Shown here piece after piece: positions 22,861 to 34,500 of a DNA stretch of 64,000 nucleotides. Under the pieces are notes generated by a model, which was not told the origin of the DNA, searched no databases, and saw nothing but the letters and a program-made list of their open reading frames with translations. Each line of letters begins with the position of its first letter. The stretch's first letter is position 1. Source of the stretch: Steromphala cineraria (taxonomy: Eukaryota; Mollusca; Gastropoda; Trochida; Trochidae); NCBI GenBank assembly GCA_916613615.1, contig OU744728.1, positions 34,432,450 through 34,496,449 of the forward strand. Direction: 5' to 3'. The position numbers and the translations under genes were made by a program.

Positions 22861-23690
22861 CAGATACAAACCTTATAAAATCATTCAATTGATAACATAG
22901 GACTCGATTTGTTTATGCAGATTGAGATACTATTGTATTCAATTAACAGATCACAATTGTAAGTATTGAATTAATATCCCTATAATGAAAAATACTACAA
23001 CGTTTATTTCAAAGAGTAGGCAGAATTTATGTTCATGTTTATAGTCAAATTGGACAGTCTTGATAAAAATCTGCCTAGAATAAAAGTTTAAAAGTATTAA
23101 CTCTATGGGAACAGAACATGTTACTTCGATAGGTATCCTCTCCACTGAGTCAGACGGCAGCCCAGTAAGTTGCGTGTTCTGGCTTTTACTCAGCTAACTA
23201 ATCACAAGCCGCCGGTAATAACCTTCTGTATCAAGCTACAGGCAAGTAACTCCTGTTAACCATGCTTTGAACATGATCGCCGCCAGCGGTGTTATAAGCG
23301 AAGTGATTGGTCTGCTAACGACTGGGTTTTGGCTGCGCTTTACTTTTATCAAACTCGCAAGGTCCAGAGGTGCAGTCAGACCTAGTGTAGAGGATTCAAT
23401 ATTTCCATGCAGTTGATACTTTGAATATTTTATTCCTCGGAACTAGGCCGATTTGAATCAGACTGTCAATTTGGAAGATACCGTATGAGCATAAAAACTC
23501 AGACAATCAATACAATATCATGATAATTCAACATAATAAGAACATTATAGCTCCGAGTGACACCAACAACTTGCAAGCTTCCTGCTACAGCAATCCCATG
23601 GTTCACCTGCATCCTATCTCCTAATGCTGCCAATGCATCTTCTAACACTTGATAATGTTTTCTACAAATGCATGACACTTAAGATATAAA
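22861..23690. other. No gene recognised
   Basis: Nothing supportable on either strand. Confidence 0.35.
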
Positions 23691-23707
23691 TAGTTGTGTT
23701 TGTAAAA

Positions 23708-23823
23708 TTTCCGGGATTCATTGTTATTCAACACCCGCAAATTTAGTTTAAAACCGACGGTGTTAGCCGGAGGTTTTAAACGCTTAAATTTGCGGGTGTT
23801 GAATAACAATGAATCCCGGAAAT
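23708..23823. repeat. Foldback hairpin, ~38-bp perfect outer arms
   Basis: The left arm starts TTTCCGGGATTCATTGTTAT and runs to 'cgcaaattta'. The exact complement runs from about 23,784 to 23,823. Inside, GTTTAAAACC and GGTTTTAAAC form a second paired segment around a short loop. A diverged echo ('aatttgcgggtgttcattgc') lies at 24,378. It is likely a foldback or MITE-type element. Confidence 0.8.
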
Positions 23824-25110
23824 AACATGACCGTTGCTTATAAGCATTTTAAGAGCGAACTCTATTTTTGCGTAGGGAACTCTGAGTTGAAAGGATCTAA
23901 CAACTGATCCATTATTGTTATAGGTGTTCGCAGCTATAAAGAAGAAGGAATTCCCAGTGTTATAGACATTAAAATAGTGTTCTTATATTGCAAACCAGTT
24001 GCACTCATAACGATGAGATCTTATAATTTTCACTGTGAAATTTATGAGAGAGAAAACAGTTATATAATTCATAAACCATCAGGAACAAACCCGACTGAAC
24101 AAATATCTGTGACGGTGACGCAATCATTATGACGTCATAACCATTGGCCATGGGAACGGCATTCGAAAGAAACCGGCCGCATGGCACAAGGCGGCAAATT
24201 AGGAGAAACTTAGCCAATTAAGAAAGTTTAGTTACATAAAACTAAAGCAAATAGAAAAGGATTTTTGGCATCTACGGGAATGTGCAAGTTAGAAAATGAA
24301 TATTGGGAGAATCAGAACATTTTAATGTTGAGGCGAACCAAATAATGTATTCTTTCGCAGTGGTTCGCCTCAGCCAATTTGCGGGTGTTCATTGCCATTT
24401 AACACTGGGAAATCCTTCAAATCAACCAATCAGAAACGAGTATTTACCGAAGTCATGTTACAATAATATTTATGATAGCACGTCATGATTTAACGTCAGT
24501 CAAACAGTACTTTCGACTTGCTTTATATAGAATTGAAATGGGTAATTTTCTGTGGAATTAAATACTCTATTTAAATTGCACAAATGTACCTCTAAACATG
24601 CTTTTCTATACTTCCCTTCGAGCGCTAGTTTACATTTTTTTTTTTTGTAATTAACGATTGAGGTTATCAATGTTAACTGAAGCTATTTAAACTATTTTAG
24701 TAAGAGAGAGGACCTTTAGCGAAGGCTTTGTAACGCCGTTGTCACAAAGATGTATCTCATAAAATTTCAGCCTTTATTGCCAATTGGTTTCTGTGAAGAT
24801 TATTTAAGATCTTATGGAAAATGCCCGTCACACCGATACTTTAGAGGGTTTATGCACCAGGTAAAATTTGGATCCCCTAGTTTCAAGATGCCCCAAAATT
24901 TTTAGGTTGTGGATTGCAGTAGTTCTGGAGCAGAAGCATTGAAAGTAAAGAGCAGCACAACACGAGCCAAAAGCCCGCCTTTGTCTGGTGAGATCAAAAT
25001 TCCTATTTGACATGCAAACAAATTATCAATAAGATATTTCTGTTTTTCTCCAACTTCAATCTCAAAGAATCTAATTTGTCATCAAAATAGAAACGTTGAA
25101 TTAATCAATG
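23824..25110. other. No gene recognised
   Basis: Intergenic sequence downstream of SSRP1. Only the diverged hairpin echo at 24,378-24,420 is notable. Confidence 0.35.
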
Positions 25111-25126
25111 ACATCTTTTTTTAAAA

Positions 25127-25132
25127 TTTATT
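25127..25132 (-). terminator. SSRP1: SSRP1 poly(A) signal AATAAA
   Basis: Plus-strand TTTATT gives AATAAA on the minus strand about 315 bases after the stop codon. It predicts a 3' UTR of roughly 330-345 nt. It is the best-placed canonical hexamer; the actual cleavage site is inferred. Confidence 0.55.
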
Positions 25133-25447
25133 TACAATATACATCAAATCAGACAAATAATAAAGTCACATTTAAACATCAAAATGACATAATCTTCAGC
25201 ACTTTCATATATATGTAAGAAAAGTCTTTTATACAAGTACTTAAGTTTAAATTTTTATTCAGTGATATCAACATTATTATCTTAACCAGTTACATGTAGT
25301 TTTATTCTCCACATAATTGACTAAGCTGGGGTCAAGGAGTCATGTGCTTGTGAAATGAGAGTCAGACATGTTGGTTATCTGCCGATCTGGTCTGGTCTGG
25401 TCTTGTCCTACTTGGGGAATGTGCTGCTTGTGTCCAGAAGCTAGGCA

Positions 25448-25516
25448 CTAGTCTGAGCCAGACTCGGAGGGTTCAGAAGCCGTCGGGGAACTCAGGATCT
25501 CCTCTTCGTCTGGAAG
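25448..25516 (-). CDS. SSRP1: SSRP1 terminal coding exon 17
   Basis: 69 nt: [22 protein letters not shown] and stop TAG. It follows the pyrimidine-rich acceptor TTCCTTCCCCGTAG and is in the phase exon 16 requires. The C-terminus resembles the vertebrate SEEEELASTPPSSEDSASGSD-type end. It lies 6.2 kb from exon 16, so it is easy to miss. Confidence 0.8.
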   Translation of the reverse strand, partial: LPDEEEILSSPTASEPSESGSD

Positions 25517-28500
25517 CTACGGGGAAGGAATCAAATCATTTAGTACTCAGCTGTAGATTGATAGTTTAATGGAAAGACGCTGTATTGCGCCGTTTCACTT
25601 ACTATTCAACACTAAGGTCTGAAAGTAGCAAAGAATAGGTAAAACAAGCAGCCTTCCTGATCCAGCTATATCCCCCGACAATGTATGTAAAGAAAACTGA
25701 CCAAGGTTCAGACCCCACCCCAAGTTGCCCGAACTTTTGACATTTTGATTATAAGCTGAAGAAATATATCTATCATTTTGCAAGCCATTTGTTTCGACAT
25801 GTTTTTTTTGTTTTTATTTGGACACCAATTTCACTGGAAAAACATTTTATTATTAGACCATTTTCTCAATAAGCATTTTCAGACAGTTGCCATCAACAGA
25901 TTCATAAAGAATTTTACAAAATATTTTCTTGAATGTAAAAGTTTACACAAAGCTCGTTTTAATAACCATCATAAGACTATTTAATATCACATCTAGGTCT
26001 TTTTAATTAGTAAATGCTTATTATGCCATCGTCAAGTTTCTCATGTTAATGTGGAGAGAGAGAGCAAAACAACAATCCTGTTTGATTATATGTTGTTTGA
26101 TTAAAACATCTTCATTCCTTGGTGACACAGTTCATAAATTAATGGTAATGTTGAAACTAGAGTGTTTTTCCCGTAAAAACAGATGTCTCCCCCTTCCTCA
26201 AATGCTCCAAACCTCTAAACAATACTACCACTAGATTAGCGTTTGCGGGATACCGCAAAAGCAGAGCAGCCCCCGAACTTGGGGTTTCGCCTTACCCTGT
26301 TCCGCCTTTTACAGGCCTCACCAAATTGGGACTTTTCTCTTGACCTTGACCTTTGACACTCAAGGTCACAAATCAATGAACACATTTCATTGAGTATAAC
26401 ATTATTGTAATGAAATAAAGGGTTAAAAGTTAAATTAATCCATTTTCTCCATATGTGTTGACCTTGCTGTGACCTTGACCTTCGACAGTTCGTACCCAAA
26501 ACTTTTAGAAAATTTTGTACTTCTCTCAAGAGATAATATATACAAAATCTAAACTTTATAGCACAAAAACTTTTCAAGTTATTTTGTTTACAAGGAATTG
26601 CAATAACTCATATCTCACGACCTTGACCTTTGACCTTCAAGGTCACACAATAATTGAACACTTTTTATTGAGTATAACAATCATGTATTGATTAAAAGTG
26701 ATCATAGTTAATATTAAGCATTTTCGCTAAACCATGCTTAAGTCATGACCTTGCTGTGACCTTGACCTTTGACGGATTGTAGCCGAAACCTTTTCAAATT
26801 TTTTTACTTTTCCAAGGATGATATATACCAAGTTAGAGCTTCATAGCACAAAAACTTTTCAAGTTACCGTGTTTACAAATAATTTTGCGGTGATTTTATA
26901 ACTCGTGACCTTGACCTTTGAACTTGAAAGTGAACATGTCATAATGATTCCCTGGAAGTAGTAACATTTAGACATGTTCATGAGTTCTGAAAAGCTAAAT
27001 GTGATAAAGTTAAACCCAAATTTAGTGCATTTTGTAATAACTCATATCTCATGACCTTGACCTTTGACCTTCAAGGTCACACAATCATTGAACACTTTTT
27101 ATTGAGTATAACAATCTTGTATTGATTAAAAGTGTTCATAGTTAAATAAATCATTTTCGCTCAAACATGCTTACGTCATGACCTTGCTGTGACCTTGACC
27201 TTTGACGGATTGTAGCAAAAACCTTTTCAAATTTTTTTACTTTTCCAAGGATGATATATACCAAGTTAGAGCTTCATTGCACAAAAACTTTTCAAGTTAT
27301 CGCGTTTACAAGGAATTCTTAGAGTGAATACATATCTCGTGACCTTGACCTTTGACCTTGAAAGTGAACATGTCAAAATCGTTCCCCCGAGGTATGAGTA
27401 GTAAGGTATGAATAAGAGTTCTGGAAAGCTTAGTGGAAAAAAGTAATAGCTAGTGCGGCAGCGATGGAAACTTCACAAAAACTGCTAATAAAGCACCATT
27501 AATGTTCTCTGTATAATTCAACTTGAATAAATAATCAACTCCACAATTGTACATAACTTATCTACTCCATTGTTGCATTGAAATAATCTCAAACCTCCAA
27601 AAGGCACATCTACAATGTCATGATATGGAGAGACAACATACCAAGTTTGGTGATGATCGGTCACATAGTTTTAGAGATCTGCTGAACACTACCCTTGAAA
27701 AAGACCATGTCCAAATTGTTGCCATGGAAATTTAAAAAAATAATAGAGCCATGGGCTCTGTTGCTCATCAGACTTTTGATTAAAATATGTTTTGACCTCT
27801 GTGACCCCATTTGGGGTCATGGGGTCACGAAATCTACAATTCAGAATCTCCATTTGCCAAGGAGTCTACACACAACTTTTCAGCTCTCTAAACATTTTGG
27901 AACTGGAGAAAATAGGTTTTTAAGGTTTTGGTGACCCCTGTGACCCCATATGGGGTCAAGGGGTCACCAAAACTAATATTTAGAATCGTTATTGTCCAAG
28001 GAGTCTACATACAACTTTTCAGCTCTAGACCTTTTGGAACTGGAGAAGAAGATGAAAATAGGTTTTTAAGGTTTTGACCCCTCAGTAGGGGTGAAACGGT
28101 ACGCTTGAGGTTCGGTTCGGTACGTATTGCGGTACAGAACCCTCGGTTCGGTACAAAACCAAGAATGTCCGTCGCCATTTTGATTACCTTTGAACGAGAT
28201 CTCGCGATATCAAGTCATTCAAACACTTTCGTTAATATTAGGCAATCACGAAGTCATTCACACACAATCGTTTGTAGAGAATAAAAGGTCCTATTTGATT
28301 GTTTGAATGAAGTATGCATTCGGCATATGTACCGAAAATTCAAGTTAATGTACCGTGTACCGAACCGAAAGCAAAATACCGCGGTTCAACTACAGTAGTT
28401 GTGAACCGTTTCACCCTTAGACCCCTGTGACCCATTTTGGGTTATGGGGTCACAAAATCTATAATTTAGAATCCCCATTGGTCAAGGAGTCTACACACAA

Positions 28501-31500
28501 CTGTTCAGCTCTCTAGACCTTTTGGAACTGGAGAAAAAGATGAAAATAGGTTTTTAAGGTTTTGACCCCTGTGACCCCATTTGGGGTCATGGGGTCACGA
28601 AATCTACAATTTAGAATCCCCATTGGCCAAGGAGTATACACACAACTGTTCAGCTCTCTAGACCTTTTGGAACTGGAGAAGAAGATGAAAATAGGTTTTT
28701 AAGGTTTTAACCCCTGTGACCCCATTTGGGGTCATGGGGTCACGAAATCTATAATTTAGAATCCCCTTTTGCCAAGAAGTCTGCACATCAAATTTCAGCT
28801 CTCTAGAGTCATTGGTTTCGGAGAAGAAGATGAAAATGTGAAAAGTTTAGGGATGGACGGACGGACGGACGCCATGCCATGCCATGCCATAAGCCCATCG
28901 GGTCTTTCAGACCTGATGAGCTAAAAATAGAGCCATGGGCTCTGTAGCTCATCAGGTTTTACATTTGATTTCGCTATAGGGTGTGGCCAATGTGGTGCCC
29001 CCTTAGTAGGGGCCATGGGGCCACCAAAGCTACAATTTATAATCCTCACTAGATAAGGAGTTTGTACACAAAGTTTCAGCTTTCTAGGCCTTCTGCTTCT
29101 GGAGAAGAAGATGAAAATAGGTTTTTAGGGCATGGTCCCTTAGATTCTTAGAAATAATTGGGGTCAGAGGGTCACCAAAGTTACAAATCAGAATCTCCAC
29201 ATGCCATGGTACCTGCACTAAAAAATATCAGCTCTCTAGAGTCATTGGTTCTGAAGAAGAAGACGAACATAAGTTTTAAGGGTGTGGCCCCTGTGGCCCT
29301 TAATTGGGGTCACAGGGTCACAAAAGTTACAAATTAGAATCCCCATATGCCAAGGTGCCTGTACATAAAATTTCAGCTCTCTTGGGCTTCTTTTCTGGAG
29401 AAGAAGACGAACATAGGTTTTAAGGGCGTGGCCCCTATGGCCCTTAATTGGGGTCACAGGGTCACCAAAGTTACAAATCAGAACCCCATATGCCAAGGTA
29501 CCTGTAAACACAATTTCAGCTCTCTAGTGTATATGGTTTATGAGGAGAAGTCGAAAGTGTCAAAAGTTTACGGACGGACGACGGACCATGCCATAAGCCC
29601 ATCTGGACTTTCTAAGGCCTGATGAGCTAAAAATTAAATTAAAAAAAATCTATAACCTCCAAAAGGCACATCTACATGATATGGAGAGACAGTATACAAA
29701 GTTTGGTGGTGATCAGTCACATAGTTTTAGAGATATGCTCCGGAAAACGATATGGGAACGCCAACGCCGACGGATACTCAGCTAAAACCAATATAATGCT
29801 GAGGAATATATGGATGACAACTTCTTTGTTCATTGTATGCGACGTTTCGACACAGATTCTTGTGTCGAAACGTCGCATACAATGAACAAAGAAGTTGTCA
29901 TCCATATATTCCTCAGCATTATTGTCATCCCAACTTCTAAAATGCCTCTCAAAGAAGTAAAACCAATATGTCTCCCGACTCTTCGGGGGGAGACATAATG
30001 AAGAATGTCATTGAGTTTAAACTCCCTGCAATTTGAAAACACCAAAAGGCACATTTGTTAACCGTTTCATTGAGTTAACCCCTAATGGTTTTCAAATTAT
30101 GCTCTGGAATTTATTTTTTACCGAAAAAATTCCAGAAAGTTGAAAATCTCAAAAGGCACAACTACATGTCATAACTAGATTAGTGTTTGCGGGACACCGC
30201 AAAAACAGAGCAGCCCCGAAACTTGGGGTTTCGCCTTACCCTGTTCCGCCTTCTACAAGCCTCAGCATATTGGGCATTTTCTTTTGACCTTGACCTTTGA
30301 CACTCAAGGTCACGCAATCAAAGAATACCTTTCATTGAAAATAACATTAATGTATCGAATTAAAGTGTTTAAAGTTAAAATAATCCATTTTCTCAATATT
30401 TGTTGACCTTGCTGTGACCTTGACCTTTGACAGTTCATACCCAAAACCTTTCCAAAATTTTGTACTTCTCAAGAGATAATATATACAAAATTTAAACTTC
30501 ATAGCGCAAAAACTTAAAAAAGATAACGCATTTACAAGGAATGTTTTTGTGATTTTATAGCTCATGACCTTGACCTTTGACCTTGAAAGTGAACATGTCA
30601 TTTTAAGTCCCCAGAGGTGTAAACAATTATACATGTTTATGAGTTCTGAAAAGCTTAATGGGATAAAGTTATATCCAAATTTGTTGCACATTGTAATAAC
30701 ACAAATCTCATGACCTTGACCTTTGACCTTCAAGGTTACACAATCTATGAACACTTTTCATTGAGTATAACAATCATCTATTGATTAAAAGTGTTCATAG
30801 TTAAAATAAAGCATTTTCGCAAAATCATGCTAAAGTCGTGACCTTGCTGTGACCTTGACCTTGAACAGATTGTAGCGAAAACCTTTTCAATTTTTTTTTA
30901 CTCTTCCAAGGATGATACATACCAAGTTAGAGCTTCATAGCACAAAAACTTTTCAAGTTATCGCGTTTACAAGGAATTTTTTAGTGATTTTATAGCTTGT
31001 GACCTTGACCTTTGACCTTGAAAGTGAACATGTCAAAATCGTTCCCCCGAGATATAAGCAGTAAGTTATGAATACAAGTTCTGGAAAGTTTAGTAGAAAA
31101 AAGTTATAGCCATTAGTATGTGCGCGGCGGACGCGGCGGAAACTGCACAAAACCTGATAGCAGCCCTGTCCTTAGACGGGGCTGCTAATTAGTCAATATA
31201 AGAAGTTTCCTTGAGCTAGCTGTAACGGTTTTCAAATTCTGCTCCGGAAACAAGTGATCACAGACAAGACATACGAACGGACAGAATGGGCCAACGACTA
31301 CATCCCCCTGTATTATATGCCGGGGGAATAATAATTGAATATGGAAGTAAATATCAGGATTTTCAAAATATATCAAAATTACCTTGGTTCGAACAATTAG
31401 CATTGTAACGTCAGCAAATTCGCATTTTTATCATTGGAGAGGGTGAAATGTATTATTAAAATATCTATTCATGTTTATGAAACAATAAACCTATTTATAT

Positions 31501-34500
31501 ATTAATGTACATGTATATGTATAGTGATGATAGGCAGCATTATAATGAACATATCAAACCTGTGAGATACAAGAGAACATAAACTGGGTCAACCTTGGTT
31601 GAGTTGATATAAGCAAATAAAACTATTTTGGGTTCATTACAATTATTTTGGTGAATGCAGATCGTAATCAAATAGAAAATGAATGAAGCAGAAGTGAATG
31701 AGTAGATGAAGATAATACACACCGATCCAGCTTCACTTTCACTTCCTGAAGCATTCTTTCCCCTCTTGCTCTTGCGAGCTTTCTTTGGGGTCTCCTCCGC
31801 GGACTCGGCCTCTGCCTCTGCCTCTGCCTCTGACTCCGCCGCAGAACTCTCCTCCTCTGACTGGTGCTTAGGTTGCTCCTTGGACTTCTTGGCAGGGGGC
31901 CGGTCCCCGTCGGAACCCTCGGAGCTGGAGATGAACTCCTTGCTCTTGTAGTCGCTGCCTGCTCCTGCACGACTGTCTACTGCCTTCTTTGGGCTTGGGC
32001 TTGCTTTTGGCTTGCGTCTGAGCAAAACAGAGCAAACATTAAATTGAATCTAAAAGATTGGGTTATGAGATGCTTTGGTGAAAATACAATGATAAATTAT
32101 TGTTTTCATACTTAGGTCAACAAAAAGTATACTGACTTTGTAGCTTTGGATTTAGATTTTGTGTCATCCTCGTCTTCATGGTCGCTCTCATTCGCCTTCT
32201 TCTTCTTGTACTCCTCCATAGCAACCAGGTACTCTTTCTTAGCTTGCTCCTGCAGTGCCTCATATTTCTGAAACACAACCATCATACAACTGAGTGCTTC
32301 AACAACACAACCTACTACACAACTGAGAGCTTCAACAACACAACCATCATGAACCTGAGAGCTTCAACAACACAACCTACTACACAACTGAGAGCTTCAA
32401 CAACACTACCTATCACACAACTGAGTGCTTCAACAACACAACCATCATGAACCTGAGAGCTTCAACAACACAACCTAATAGACAACTGAGAGCTTCAACA
32501 ACACAACCTAATACACAACTGAGTGCTTCAACAACACAACCATCATGAACCTGAGAGCTTCAACAACACAACCTATCACACAACTGAGTGCTTCAACAAC
32601 ACAACCATCATGAACCTGAGAGCTTCAACAACACAACCTAATAGACAACTGAGAGCTTCAACAACACAACCTAATACACAACTGAGTGCTTCAACAACAC
32701 AACCATCATGAACCTGAGAGCTTCAACAACACAACCTAATACACAACTGAGTGCTTCAACAACACAACCATCATGAACCTGAGAGCTTCAACAACACAAC
32801 CTAATAGACAACTGAGTGCTTCAACAACACAACCATCATGAACCTGAGAGCTTCAACAACACAACCTAATACACAACTGAGTGCTTCAACAACACAACCA
32901 TCATGAACCTGAGAGCTTCAACAACACAATCTGAAACACAACTAAGTGCTTCAACAACACAACCATCATGAACCTGAGAGCTTCAACAACACAATCTGAA
33001 ACACAACTGAGTGCTTCAACAACACAACCTAATACACAACTGAGTGCTTCAACAACACAACCTAATACACAACTGAGTGCTTCAACAACACAACCTAATA
33101 CACAACTGAGTGCTTCAACAACACAACCATCATGAACCTGAGAGCTTCAACAACACAACCTAATACACAACTGAGTGCTTCAACAACACAACCATCATGA
33201 ACCTGAGAGCTTCAACAACACAATCTGAAACACAACGAAGTGCTTCAACAACACAACCATCATGAACCTGAGAGCTTCAACAACACAATCTGAAACACAA
33301 CTGAGTGCTTCAACAACACAACCTAATACACAACTGAGTGCTTCAACAACACAACCTAATACACAACTGAGTGCTTCAACAACACAACCTAATACACAAC
33401 TGAGTGCTTCAACAACACAACCTAATACACAACTGAGAGCTTCAACAACACTACCTATCACAAAACTGAGTGCTTCAACAACACAACCATCATGAACCTG
33501 AGAGCTTCAACAACACAACCTAATACACAACTGAGTGCTTCAACAACACAACCATCATGAACCTGAGAGCTTCAACAACACAACCTAATACACAACTGAG
33601 TGCTTCAACAACACAACCATCATGAACCTGAGAGCTTCAACAACACAACCTAATAGACAACTGAGTGCTTCAACAACACAACCATCATGAACCTGAGAGC
33701 TTCAACAACACAATCTGAAACACAACTGAGTGCTTCAACAACACAACCATCATGAACCTGAGAGCTTCAACAACACAATCTGAAACACAACTGAGTGCTT
33801 CAACAACACAACCATCATGAACCTGAGAGCTTCAACAACACAATCTGAAACACAACTAAGTGCTTCAACAACACAACCATCATGAACCTGAGAGCTTCAA
33901 CAACACAACCTAATACACAACTGAGTGCTTCAACAACACAACCTAATACACAACTGAGTGCTTCAACAACACAACCATCATGAACCTGAGAGCTTCAACA
34001 ACACAACCTAATACACAACTGAGTGCTTCAACAACACAACCTAATACACAACTGAGTGCTTCAACAACACAACCATCATGAACCTGAGAGCTTCAACAAC
34101 ACAACCTAATACACAACTGAGTGCTTCAACAACACAACCTAATACACAACTGAGTGCTTCAACAACACAACCATCATGAACCTGAGAGCTTCAACAACAC
34201 AATCTGAAACACAACTAAGTGCTTCAACAACACAATCATCATGAAGCTTAGTGCTTAAACAACACAATCATCATGAAGCTTAGTGCTATTCAGCTCATGA
34301 CTTTGCCCATATACAACACAACTCTGTATAGTTCAGAACCTCAAGTGTTCTTTTGAGAAAATGTTTTACCGTCTACTTAAAAGATCACTTTTACAACAGG
34401 ATTTCCTGTAGGGCAAGATTTGTGACATATTGTAAACAGAAAGATGTTTACTTAAGAATGAAATATATTTTATCTTTTGAATAAGTAAGTTCGTTTTGGA

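Noticed and set aside
32178..33495. Repetitive frames of the [11 protein letters not shown] type
   Set aside because: Translation of the 32/33-bp minisatellite; unit-length changes break the frame, and the strand is opposite to the gene.
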